Positions 33,825 to 43,903 of a stretch of DNA of 64,000 nucleotides are shown here, one piece after another (position 1 is the stretch's first letter; each line of letters starts with the position of its first letter). The stretch covers positions 1-64,000 of the forward strand of contig NW_024468270.1 of NCBI RefSeq assembly GCF_002104995.1, given 5' to 3'. The position numbers and the translations under genes were made by a program. The stretch is from Linderina pennispora (Eukaryota; Kickxellomycota; Kickxellomycetes; Kickxellales; Kickxellaceae). Under the pieces are notes generated by a model, which worked only from the letters and a program-made list of their open reading frames with translations, was not told the DNA's origin and did no database searches.

Positions 33825-34702
33825 ATGCCACCTGTGCGGAGATCTGCGAGAGTCAACGAGTTCGCAAAGAAGGCTACTCGCTCGTGCAAAAGTGGAGAGT
33901 CGCACACCACTACTGCTCTATCCAACGATGCGAAGGTAGGTTACAGCTACTGCAATTTTAAGCATTGTGCATGGTTGCATGTGATAACTTCACCCTATGC
34001 CGCTACTAGATCTACGGATACTGGCTGATGAAAGCTGAGCCCGAGTCGCGCATCGTCAAAGGAAAGGACGTGAAATTTAGCATTGACGATCTTTATGAGA
34101 TGAAGGATTCGACGTCGTGCTGGGATGGAGTGGTATGTAGCTGGCCAGTTCTTGTCCATTTTACTGGAGCGTTTGACATTACTAGCCCACTGAGAACATC
34201 GTTAGAGAAACTACGAGGCGCGAAACATCATGCGCGACAAAATGAAGATCGGAGACAAGGTAGGCTATAGACGCGCGGCACAGACCTGTGCATATGCCAA
34301 CCATACTAACCATCTAAAAGTAGGTGCTCTTTTATCATTCAAACTGCAAGACACCTGGTATTGCGGGAACCGCTACTGTGGTTAGAGAGGCATACCCGGA
34401 CTACACAGCGTTCGACCCAGAGCACCCCTATTACGACCCAAAATCCAAGGCTGATGTACCCAAGTGGTTTATGGTAGGTATACTTTAGAGACATTGTAGA
34501 TTCTCATCAGCATTAATCGCTAATGAGCTATATATAGGTTGATGTCAAGTTTGAGTCGAAATTCAGTAACATTATTCCACTTTCGGCCCTGAAAGGGTAC
34601 CAGGAGTTAAAGGATATGGTTCTAATCAAGCGCGGAAGGTTGTCGGTTCAACCAGTAAAGGCTGGCGAATACGACTTTATCCTGAAACTTGGAAATAAAT
34701 AA
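33825..34702 (+). CDS. EVE-domain protein (thymocyte nuclear protein 1-like)
   Basis: Five exons: 33825-33935, 34010-34132, 34206-34259, 34324-34473 and 34538-34702, all with GT-AG introns of 64-77 bp; intron 3 has TACTAAC. The 200-aa product has a short basic N-terminus (MPPVRRSARVNEF) and then the EVE fold: YWLMKAEPESRI, FSIDDLYEM, CWDGVRNYEARN, MKIGDKVLFYHSNCK, GIAGTATVVREAYPDYTAFD, YYDPKS, PKWFMVDVKFESKF and LVLIKR-like VLIKRGRLSVQPV. EVE domains share the PUA-like fold and bind modified nucleobases (in mammals, oxidised 5-methylcytosine). A nuclear modified-DNA or RNA reader role is likely from the family. Confidence 0.92.
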
Positions 34703-35594
34703 TGAGCTAGAGCTCCTACCTAGTGGAGAGAGAAATATGAAAATATGAAAATTTAGGCAGAGGCACCAGCAGGACCGGTTTTGATACCAACTACCTACTG
34801 AGAAATAAACCGACATCGCCATTTTATTCAGCTATCAGTCATTAGTTGTGCACCAAACTGGATTCAGAATCCGGGCTGGTCACGTTATAGGGATGCGGCA
34901 CATTTGGCTGAGATATGATAGTACACAGCACACCCAGCGGTATATGGGCAGCTATACGTGCTTTTGCTCTTCCTAATAATGGCGAGGAAGATACTTTAAG
35001 AAGTAGAGGCAGAATGAAGAGAAGAGTGCGAAGGCAGAGTTGTTAGGCGTACTGCTGCTTTCCAGCTTATTGGACAACCATGGCGCCCACTCCGCGGCAG
35101 TCCAGGTGCAATGCATTTGCCTTGTTGAAGTACACCTTTCTTCGGTTGCTGGACACTCACTGAGCATGGACCCAGCCCCTGCCACATTCCCAGGAAAACG
35201 TGCACCATTTGCTTAGGGGGATCAAGTGGGTTATGGCGCTCTCCTGCGATACTCCCATACGAAGCTAGCACTAGTGTGCACTACGTAGGCACCATGTCTT
35301 GCCACACAGAGCAGCAATACCAGGTAGACTATTCATGGGATAGATGATAACAAAAATAGGACTCAACACAGACTGCTTCTCATGGCAAAATGAGATTACC
35401 TATTGACACATTCCCTAATGCAAGCAGCATACGAATTCCAAACACCCATCACATGAATCAAGCATCGCTGGAATCAAATGCTTAGCTATATAGGTAAGAC
35501 TTCAACGCCAAGCAAGCGCTGGCAGTAATACAATGTGTAACCGCATATTCCTGTATGAAAATATTTTCTCAAAATTCAGTGAAAAACGAGTATT
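34703..35594. other. Intergenic, 0.9 kb
   Basis: 3' flank of the EVE gene and 5' flank of tRNA-Pro. No gene or repeat recognised. Confidence 0.35.
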
Positions 35595-35666
35595 GGTTCT
35601 GTGGTCTAGCGGTATGATTCTCGCTTAGGGTGCGAGAGGTCCCGGGTTCAATCCCCGGCAGAGCCC
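35595..35666 (+). tRNA. tRNA-Pro(AGG)
   Basis: Acceptor GGTTCTG/CAGAGCC, anticodon stem TCTCGC/GCGAGA around TTAGGGT (anticodon AGG), T arm GGGTTCAATCC. A second copy lies at 61284-61355 with a conserved downstream spacer. Confidence 0.92.
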
Positions 35667-35790
35667 CATTCTTTTGCACCAGCTCATTTCGTTGTAGGGC
35701 TTCTTTTTGTGGAAATAAACGCTGGCTATGCAAAAAACAGCTGCGCTGGACTCTCGCCACATCGAGACTAGGGATGGCAAAAAGAGACAC

Positions 35791-35863
35791 TGCCTTCTGC
35801 CAGAATCGAACTGGCGACCTTCTGCTTACTAGGCAGACGCTCTGCCAACTGAGCCAAGAAGGC
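35791..35863 (-). tRNA. tRNA-Thr(AGT)
   Basis: Minus-strand acceptor GCCTTCT/AGAAGGC, anticodon stem TCTGC/GCAGA around CTAGTAA (anticodon AGT), T arm AGTTCGATT. Convergent with tRNA-Pro, 124 bp apart. The same pair recurs at 61284-61556. Confidence 0.92.
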
Positions 35864-36790
35864 ATCCCATTTGCTGAACTTTTGGTAAATTGAGATGTAT
35901 AAAATACTATGGATACTGTGCTCCATCGTCTGGTTTTTTTTGCTCCTCTCCACCCCTCACCAATTCCATTCAGGTATAGCTTTCACTTTGACAGATTTCT
36001 CGATTCTATTTTATATCATCTAGGCATTATCAATGCCCCCAATCCATGCGGCCTGCCTCGGTTAGTCGGCATCCCTAATACTGCATTCTGTGCTGCTGCT
36101 CCTCAGCGAGAACCATTCAGGTAATGATCGTCCATTAAATCATTCGGCTATCCCCATTAATGATCTGTCCCCACATTTCTCACAGTTGCTCCATACTTAA
36201 TTACTAAAGCTCCACTATCATCCCTGCGTTAGCTATCAGTACACACCTTGCACTGATCTTGGCGACATGCAGAAAAATGCACACCTACGGCTTTTTTTCG
36301 CCTGAGGACACTTTATTGGGCGTTTGTCCGCCCGAATAGAACACCTCAGGATAGTTTACTTCGGTATTTTGGAAAATGAGCCAAGTGTGGCCTATGTCTC
36401 CCCCAACAGAACAGTTCGGCGCTTCCGGTTCAGGCCAAAACACCGTGTACAAAACCGGCTTTCCACTCCTCTGTTATGCATCTTCACGTTGAAACTAATT
36501 AACCGCTTGCATATTGCATGGACTATGGTTCCCTTTCTCGTAAGGGTGTTAATCATTGGCCAGCATGTTTGCATTTTTGGACATTGGCAAAGCTATTGCC
36601 ACCCCCTTCGTACGAGCCGCCCAAGCCCACAGCAGTCATGCATCATATACTTGAGTGGCTTCCCATCCACTTTCTATCTTTTTCACTCCCTTCCTTTATC
36701 TCGTTTTGCTGTTACTTACTCAAACGACATTTTTGTAAACTATCTCCTCATCATTAGCTATTGTACACACCATACCTGTATTAATTTTCT
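35864..36790. other. Intergenic, 0.9 kb
   Basis: Upstream of tRNA-Thr and of the first 7TM gene. No supported gene. This is the LTR-free version of the site that carries an LTR at 61573. Confidence 0.35.
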
Positions 36791-37956
36791 ATGTCCACCG
36801 CCCTAGCACTATCCAAGCGGGCCCCGAAACTATCGGAAGCGGATCGAATAAAGGTAGCAAGCTCTACTGATAAGACTAAGCGTATATCCCGATTTCTGAT
36901 TCAAGGAGCACTCGTTTTTCACTTATCCGCTACTGTTTATTATAGGGTATTGCTGACCTCGGGAAGACGCTTGAGCCAGTTGGAGTGACGGACACTGTGA
37001 CCATTGCAGTTTCTGCCTCGCTCTACGGCGTGACTGGGCTGCTGGTACTCTACGCCCTCATTCACCGAAACTACAGACCAATCCGCGCCAAAAATATGCC
37101 TCTGACCACTGTGATGTATATTGCGTGTATTGTGTGGTTTCTAGGCGATATTGCAACCAACGGTCTCGTCTACAACGTCGGTGTATGGAGCAAGTGCAAA
37201 CTGTGGGTCATCTGGTTCCGTGACCTGGGCGGCTATCTGTACTCGTCCATTGTACTGCTGCGTGCCCACGCGCTCAACCGCATCTTCATCCAGCGCAAGA
37301 GCTTTACTGGCTGGGCATACTATATGCCAATCGTCATCCTTGCCGCTGCACTACTGATCTTTTGTCTAACGGTCCAGCTAATTAGTGATGAGCTCACTGT
37401 CTCGTACCTCCCGAAACTGGAGATTTGCCACTATGTGGAAGGGTTCAAGTGGGGGAGCTTGGCGCTGCTCTGGCTGGTGTGGTTTGCATCGCTCTTTTAC
37501 TACATCAAGATTCGCCATATCCAGACTGCGTTTAACGAATTTAGAGAAGCATTGGTCGTCTTCTTTATTGCCTTTACTACCTTGCTGGAGACCTCGTTGG
37601 TTCACGGAATATTCCCAACATATCCACTAAACAGAACCCTTCGTACTATTACAACCTATGTTGATGTTGTATGCGGCAACATTAGTGTTTGGGTCTTTTT
37701 GGTCTATCCAGTTTTCAAGCGTATTTTCTACCGCGAGAAATACGAGCATGAATGGCTTGCCAAGCTTGCCCGCGATGGTCTCCAGCGCGAATACCAGATC
37801 GAAATGAATCGCAGCGCCAACACGTCGGATTTCGCAAAGATGGGGAGTGGCCACCAGCTCACAAGTCTTAGCAGTAACGACCGAACCTATGCCACCGACT
37901 ATCACATCACGCTTGACTCGAATTCAGAGATTGCTAATTTTTCTAGCTATCGATAG
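36791..37956 (+). CDS. 7TM receptor-like protein, copy 1
   Basis: Two exons, 36791-36853 and 36946-37956 (intron GTAGCA to TTATAG), give about 357 aa. The splice restores GIADLGKTLEPVG, which aligns with copy 2. Seven hydrophobic segments follow: near TIAVSASLYGVTGLLVLYAL, TTVMYIACIVWFLGDIA, the GGYLYSSIVLL segment, YYMPIVILAAALLIFCLTV, WGSLALLWLVWFASLFYY, ALVVFFIAFTTLLETSLV and VCGNISVWVFLVYPVF. The RPIRAKN loop between TM1 and TM2 and WxGDIATNG are shared by all copies in the window. It may be a fungal G-protein-coupled receptor, perhaps related to the receptor half of RGS-type GPCRs; that is inference. The C-terminus is cytosolic and Ser-rich, with no RGS domain. Confidence 0.75.
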
Positions 37957-38260
37957 CTCGCATGGCTACGCCCTGTCATGGAAGGTTCCCAGATGCCAAG
38001 CCTATTACTAAAATTATTTCCTTGTGCCAAGACTACCTGCAAAGCGTTTTGGACTTTAATAATGAATGTTCATAGAAAAGCAGCGAACTCCTTTGTTGAT
38101 TTAGACAATCCAGTCTATTTATAGCGCTTTTCACCTGTTAAAATCTTCAGGTCCCCGTTTCACGATTGACATAAAGCTGCCGATGTTTGGCCGAAAAGTG
38201 AGTCTGCATTAGCATCTCCCCAACTCTCATCATTTGCATTTTTCGCTTTTGCATATTTCC

Positions 38261-39472
38261 ATGCATCCGCCACATACCAATTTACTAGCTTCCCGAGCAG
38301 TTTCAGACACTGATAAAGTTGAGATCGCAACGCTACTAGGCTATCAGCTTGAGCTTGTTGGTCCTTCGGACTATGTTGTTATCGCAGTTGGTGCCGTTCT
38401 AAACATTCTAACTGTTTTGCTGATCATTTTTGCCTGGCTGAACCAGACATACCGGCCCATTCGCGCAAAAAACCTTCGCTTGACGACACTCATGTGCTGT
38501 GCATGTGTGCTGTGGTACTTTGGTGATCTAGCTACCAACGGGCATGTTCGTCTAACTGGAAAGTGGCGGTTGTGTAAGCTCTGGTCTATCTGGTGCCGCG
38601 ACGCTTCAGTCTTCACATACTCGGCGCTCATGTTTATCCGAATCTATGCTCTAGATCGGGTGTTCAACAAACACAAATCGTATACTGGCTGGGCGTACTA
38701 TGGTCCTATATGGGCTCTGTTTATAATTATCATCGCCTTTAGCGTCACTGTCCAGTGGCTGGACGACAGCGTGACTGTGGCTTTCATAGAGACTATCGAG
38801 ATCTGCAAGTTTGGTGTCGCGTTCCGCTATGCGAACATGGGCCTACTTGCAATAATATGGATTGCAATTGCTGTAGCTATGTTCAAGATACGCAACATCG
38901 AATCTAGCTTCCGCGAGGTCCGCGAATGTGTTATCATCTGTGTACTAGCACTATACCTTCTCGTAGCCACTACTGTCGTACAGGTGTGTGCCCCAGATTA
39001 TGCATTGAAACGTGGACTCCGCGCGTACGTTACCTTCTCGGATCTATTAGTGTCGCACGCCTGCCTTTGGATCATTCTTGGCCAGCCAGTGTATATGCGT
39101 GTCTTTCGTAAAGATTACGAGCACAGGTGGTTGCAGAGGCTCACTCGTGATGGCTTTGAAAATGAGTATGATGTTGCCCCATTGTCTTTTGCTACCACAA
39201 AATTGGATTCTGATAGTGATGATGGCATGAGTAGCATCCATGGTTCTAGCTATGACGGCGGCTCAACCATCTACAGCTCATCAGCATCTGAATATCCTTT
39301 ACCTGATTTGAATATCGGCGCACCCTCAGATGCATTCCAGCATATCAATCTCGATGAGAAGCCCTTACCACCCATCCCCCCTCCAACACCAGCAGCTATA
39401 AGTAATTTTACTCGTAGCAACGAAATTTCTACAAAATTCACATTCACTAGATCGCTACAGCATTTTTCGTAA
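38261..39472 (+). CDS. 7TM receptor-like protein, copy 2
   Basis: A 403-aa intact single exon starting at ATG 38261. It is a tandem paralogue of the gene 300 bp upstream: SDTDKVEIATLLG, YRPIRAKNLRLTTLM, WYFGDLATNGHV, KSYTGWAYYGP and a seventh segment SHACLWIILGQPVY. The C-terminal tail is longer and Ser/Asp-rich (SDSDDGMSSIHGSS) with a Pro run (LPPIPPPTPA), suited to phosphorylation and adaptor binding. Tandem duplication plus divergence of the tails suggests separate signalling roles. Confidence 0.75.
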   Translation: MHPPHTNLLASRAVSDTDKVEIATLLGYQLELVGPSDYVVIAVGAVLNILTVLLIIFAWLNQTYRPIRAKNLRLTTLMCCACVLWYFGDLATNGHVRLTGKWRLCKLWSIWCRDASVFTYSALMFIRIYALDRVFNKHKSYTGWAYYGPIWALFIIIIAFSVTVQWLDDSVTVAFIETIEICKFGVAFRYANMGLLAIIWIAIAVAMFKIRNIESSFREVRECVIICVLALYLLVATTVVQVCAPDYALKRGLRAYVTFSDLLVSHACLWIILGQPVYMRVFRKDYEHRWLQRLTRDGFENEYDVAPLSFATTKLDSDSDDGMSSIHGSSYDGGSTIYSSSASEYPLPDLNIGAPSDAFQHINLDEKPLPPIPPPTPAAISNFTRSNEISTKFTFTRSLQHFS

Positions 39473-40578
39473 TATTAATTCAATAGACGCCTTATGTTCA
39501 AAGGATAATTGATTAATCAACACAACACGCTATATAGCATAATGAATGCTCTAGACCAACTACAGGGCATTATCGAAGACATAATGGCTATATTGCTCAG
39601 GTGTAAGCTAAAACTGCATTTATTTGAAGTCCTACTATTTTGATGGCCGCTCAATGTATACAAGGAACAACATCTAGAGAAATTATTCAAGCAATTGATA
39701 CAAGGCTCCTACAACCTATGCTATTGGGGTTTTACTTCCAAATTTTATTGATGATCTGGCCAGTGGTGCTTTAATGACAGGTAGCAACCACAGAGGATCC
39801 TAGCAGATTGAACCTATTACTGAATGGGGCAGCTGCCACAGCACAGAATTCAAGCATGAATCCTCAGTTTATGAAGGTTGAACCATCTCTTGGCTTGCAC
39901 ATCAGTCTGACTCTACATGCAGTGCAAAGCAGCTCTCTACACAGCTAAAATATGGTCAATAAACTTTTCAGCCAGGTTCCATTCGTTAACAAACTCAAGC
40001 ATGATTTGGACCCCATCATATCATCTTAGCATTCTCTCAAGCTTAAACAGCAAAGGGGAATGCGAACACCTCATAGGGCCTGGTGCAACAAGGGAGGGAA
40101 ATCTATGCAAGGCAGGTATCATGACAATCTTTTTGTTTATTTGCATTACACAATGCCAAAAAATAGTACTAAGAATACCTGCTTCAGAGAAGGACTATAT
40201 AAGGTAGCTGCTACCTAGAACCACCAATGACCAGTTTGACCAGATACAACCAATACGCAGTTTAGCAAACATATGCTTCTTGCAGTGCTTGTAGCCAACT
40301 TTCTGCCAGACCCAAACACCTCCAAATAAAAAGATAGTATTTGTTTTGTAAATCCGCGCATGCGCCTGTACCCAAGCTGTCCCTGAAACTAGTTGGTTTA
40401 CCTCTGATTCTTTTGACGGAATAGCAGTAGCAGATTGTGAATCCCTTAGCCCATTGCTGTGTATTTGCATTCACATTCACTATTGCATACTTCTCGGGTT
40501 TAAGAACATTGTCAATAATATATAACAAGTTTAGATTTGGAACAGCTCCCCTTTGATTTAGAATCTATGCTCATCTCT
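39473..40578. other. Intergenic, 1.1 kb
   Basis: AT-rich, with short frames only. No domain or RNA recognised. Confidence 0.35.
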
Positions 40579-40788
40579 GGAGGCCATTCACAAATATAAA
40601 AGTTTAAAGAAACTAAATATCTTTTATCAGAATAACCAATTAACAATTAATAAATCAATTACTAGCAGTAGATAAATATTTTAAAAATCAGAATGATTGG
40701 AGGTCATTCACAATCACTAAACTAAGTAAAAAAATATTTAGAAGATTTAAATAATTATTACCCAGCTTAGTAATTATGAATGACCTCC
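40579..40788. repeat. Partial family-A unit joined to a 90-bp miniature inverted-repeat element
   Basis: 40579-40695 matches the first ~115 bp of A1 (GGAGGCCATTCACAAATATA). At 40699 a second terminal motif GGAGGTCATTC begins a 90-bp element that ends GAATGACCTCC at 40788. The 90-bp piece has only the terminal inverted repeats in common with the larger family, so it could be a minimal non-autonomous derivative. Confidence 0.65.
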
Positions 40789-41159
40789 TGACACAGATAT
40801 GTGGCAGTAGTAGAATCTGTTAATAGGTAGTGAATCTAAAGATCAGACATCCATACAACTAATAGTTAGGTCTATTGTAACAGCACTATTGGCACATTAT
40901 ATCACCATTACATCACCAATGTAAGAGGGTGGAGTAAGCCAAAATATACTGTGCCAGATGATAGGGACTGATCTCCATTACAATAGATAGATCCCACACA
41001 CACACAGTATGGTCCAGCATATATATAGCCTATCTAATTTGAAAATAACCAGCATTGTGTGAATTCTGTAGCACTTGGTTTCCACTCAGAAAAATAACCA
41101 ACACAGCAGGAGGAGCTGCCACTATGCCTTTTGGGCCAGCAGTACTTACCATTTTATTT
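40789..41159. other. Intergenic, AT-rich
   Basis: Contains a short CACACACACACA run near 40994. Nothing else recognised. Confidence 0.35.
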
Positions 41160-41395
41160 AGTGTGGGGGGTTATAAAGGTGATATTTAATACCGAAGAAG
41201 AGAGAGAAAAGAGAAAAAAATAGGTATTATGGATGTATCTTCAATGCTGCCATTTGTGCAATTCATCAGAGGTCCAATATTACCTTCGTTGTGTAGGCTG
41301 TAGCAGAGCTCTTGCTGGTACCTGGCTTGCCGTCACCTGGCTTGGCAGACATTTCGACATCAGGGACAGCCGCAGCGGGGGAGCAACGCTATGAT
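41160..41395 (+). repeat. Dispersed repeat R1, copy a (upstream of tRNA-His)
   Basis: Aligns in direct orientation with 60943-61175: both run from a G-rich start (TGGGGGGTTATAAAGG and TGGGGGTTTTAAAGG) through GACATCAGGGACAGCCGCAG / GACGTCAGGGACAGCTGCAG. Each copy ends 110-160 bp upstream of a tRNA gene. Possibly an old LTR or SINE; no coding capacity. Confidence 0.65.
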
Positions 41396-41552
41396 ATGAA
41401 TTAATTCAATCGCTAAGCAGGACACTTGGTATTTCTTAGCGATATAGAGAGAAAGCAGAGAATTGCGCATCAGGTTGAGTCGTGTATTGATGCCCTTATG
41501 TTGATGTATATTTTATTTTTCGGAAAACTTCAGAATTCGCTTAAGGGCTTTG

Positions 41553-41623
41553 GCTGTTGTAGTATAGTGGCAGTACATCACGTTGTGGCCGTGTCGACCC
41601 TGGTTCGATTCCAGGCAACAGCA
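41553..41623 (+). tRNA. tRNA-His(GTG)
   Basis: Acceptor GCTGTTG/CAACAGC, anticodon loop TTGTGGC (anticodon GTG), T arm GGTTCGATTCC. A G is present at position -1 in the gene (41552), matching the extra 5' G required by His-tRNA synthetase. Confidence 0.88.
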
Positions 41624-41651
41624 CATTTTTGCTTTTTGTCGCCAAAGTGTT

Positions 41652-41880
41652 TGCTATTGTTGTGCTAATAGGGGGGTGTGGATAAGTTTGGATTTCAAAA
41701 CTGAAGAGAAAGGAAAACTAATAGTGCCACGCATTAGCCTTTTTTGAAGATTCCGCTGCATTGCGATGTCTGACCTCACCGGTGAAACCAGGGCGGAAAG
41801 CTGTGATTGTAGTGGTCACAGGTCTCTGCTGGATATCTCCATTGGTTCAGCGCGAGAGCTGCTCTCATTGTCAGTCAATT
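41652..41880 (-). repeat. Dispersed repeat R2, copy a
   Basis: An inverted copy of 59848-60100: shared blocks include GGGGGTGTGGATAAGTTTG, GATTCCGCTGCA and CTGTGATTGTAGTGGTCACA. It begins about 30 bp after tRNA-His. No coding capacity seen. Confidence 0.65.
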
Positions 41881-42179
41881 CGATAACTTCTATGGCATCA
41901 TCATAGCAGTCATCACTGACTATACAACAGTAGGTTGATATTTTAAACCTTTAAATGGCCTCTAATGATAAATTTTATATAAGGGGATAGCAAAGTGCCT
42001 AATTATTAGTCACCAGTGGAATTAGGATAGTGCATAGATATTTGTGATAAGATGCATGGCTATTGCCCTTATAAGTAGTGGATATTTCAGTATTCCTTCT
42101 CGATGGCTGCAGGCACAAATGGTGCTGATCATGTCTAGTTCATCATCAGTTTTATTTTCTGATATTCAGAATGTGGATT

Positions 42180-42252
42180 GGTTCCATAGTGTAGCTGGTT
42201 ATCACTGCGGATTCTGATTCCGCCAACCCGAGTTCGAATCTCGGTGGAACCT
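42180..42252 (+). tRNA. tRNA-Gln(CTG), second copy
   Basis: Differs from the copy at 19018-19090 at one D-loop position (GTAGCTGG versus GTAGCCGG). Anticodon loop TTCTGAT, T arm GAGTTCGAATC. Confidence 0.9.
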
Positions 42253-42605
42253 TCCTTTTACCTTCTTTTTGATCTCGCTAGCAACAGAGTTGAATCCATC
42301 TACTATGGTATGCGTGCGTATTGGTTGCATATCAGCATCCTCTCGTTTTGTTCGGTCTTCCCTAACCCGTGAAAGCTGTACAGCTCCAGGATTAGGTGCT
42401 AATGGGGCTTTCGCAATATATTGTTCAGGACTAGAGCCACGCATCGGCCACTCCCTGTGGCTTGTGTGGAAACACCCTTGGCACTTACGAGCAAGCTGTG
42501 GGAGAAGTATATATGTGTTTTCACTTAAATGTCGTTGTATTATTTCTAAATATCATAAGAATATCAACCAAACATCACTGCACTCATACAGACGGGCCAT
42601 CGACT

Positions 42606-43193
42606 ATGACGAAAGCGCTGCAGCGAGGTGTAACGCTTTCACATACAGACCACCAGAGCCACCCAAGAACAGCACTGATGGCTGGCAGTCGTCGGCCAGC
42701 AGCACTCGCGAGGCAGGACCAGCGTGCAGCGGCACAAGCAATGGCTATGAAGGGTAGGTTAGGAATAGCCACACCAGTTGCCAAATCACAAGAGCAGATG
42801 AAGGGTCGCCATCCTATCGAGCAAGAGAGCGTTCTGGTGGCAGGCAAAGTCAAGGCACCCCTTCCAAATGAGCTCAAAGGAGAAACGATTCTCACCGGTA
42901 AACCGAGCACCGTCGAATCATGCCAAGACAACTGGACAGGCAAGGAATGCATGAGCAGAAACCATGTGCTCATCTACGATGCGATAATTAGATATTTGAT
43001 GGAGATTCTTCACAAGGAGTTTCAGATCCAAGCTGACTTCCAGAACGAGTACAGGCTGAACCTCACAGAGTATGTGCAGCAAAGCATCGACAGTTCCGAG
43101 TTCATTAAAAGGGATGCCGAGCTCCAATGCACCTTGTCGAAGCATTGGCAAGAGCTCTCCAATGAAAAAATGGAGAATATGTATTTCTTATAG
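42606..43193 (+). CDS. Hypothetical protein, unrecognised
   Basis: A 195-aa frame starting MTKALQRGVTL; the frame is open upstream to 42462 with another ATG at 42513. The first half is basic and Ala/Gln-rich. The second half looks like ordered helix (LIYDAIIRYLMEILHKEF, LNLTEYVQQSIDSSEFIK). No family is recognised. It is more GC-rich than the surrounding repeats and ends 180 bp before unit U5. It might be a solitary gene or a piece of the mobile unit that carried the Fanzor; it may also be non-coding. Confidence 0.35.
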   Translation: MTKALQRGVTLSHTDHQSHPRTALMAGSRRPAALARQDQRAAAQAMAMKGRLGIATPVAKSQEQMKGRHPIEQESVLVAGKVKAPLPNELKGETILTGKPSTVESCQDNWTGKECMSRNHVLIYDAIIRYLMEILHKEFQIQADFQNEYRLNLTEYVQQSIDSSEFIKRDAELQCTLSKHWQELSNEKMENMYFL

Positions 43194-43373
43194 TTTGCAA
43201 TTATAATTGATTATCTTCTAGGAAATGATGATTCTTAATGAATTGACAAAAGAACATCTACTGAATATAAGGGATTACATATGTGATAATACAATATAGG
43301 TAAGAAATGTATAGGTATAGTCCAAACAAGGATGGTTAATATAAATAATAATAAATTTTCTTTATCTTTCTTT

Positions 43374-43835
43374 GGGGGTCATTCCTAGACTTATAAATTT
43401 TAGTTATTTACAATTTAGTTAGATAGATATTTGAATAATTGTTTTCAGAACTATTTTTTGCTATTAGATATTTTTGGAACAGATAATTATAATTATTGTG
43501 TCCAGAATGTTTTTGTGTGTATAATTGATTTTAAAAATACAAATATTTTTTTTGCCATTTCACCCAAACTACTATCGGCATCTTGGAAAAGTTTCAGTGA
43601 ACATAATTTCAACCAGAAAGAAAAACCTTTGCATATTTGGGGTTAATTATCATTGGGCAACAAAAGTCAATATCTCAATAGATGTGGCTAAGCAACCACA
43701 AGGAAATTATGTTTACTGAAACTTTTCCAAGATGCCGATGGCAGTTTGGGTGAAATTTTTATTTCACTGAAATTGCCAATAGTTTCAACATGTATAAATA
43801 GTTGTTATGCAGATAACTAGCTCTGAATGACCTCC
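43374..43835 (+). repeat. Solitary hairpin unit U5 (462 bp)
   Basis: A complete unit, GGGGGTCATTCC to GAATGACCTCC, with inverted arms and loop in the common orientation. It has no transposon genes beside it, so it behaves like a MITE of the family. No clear 3-bp duplication (left TTT, right TGC). It abuts the truncated 5' end of the Fanzor remnant. Confidence 0.85.
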
Positions 43836-43903
43836 TGCATAGTGATAGAAAATACCACAGAATGGTGACAACAGATAGTGTAGTGATATGCATTTTGCTA
43901 TAA

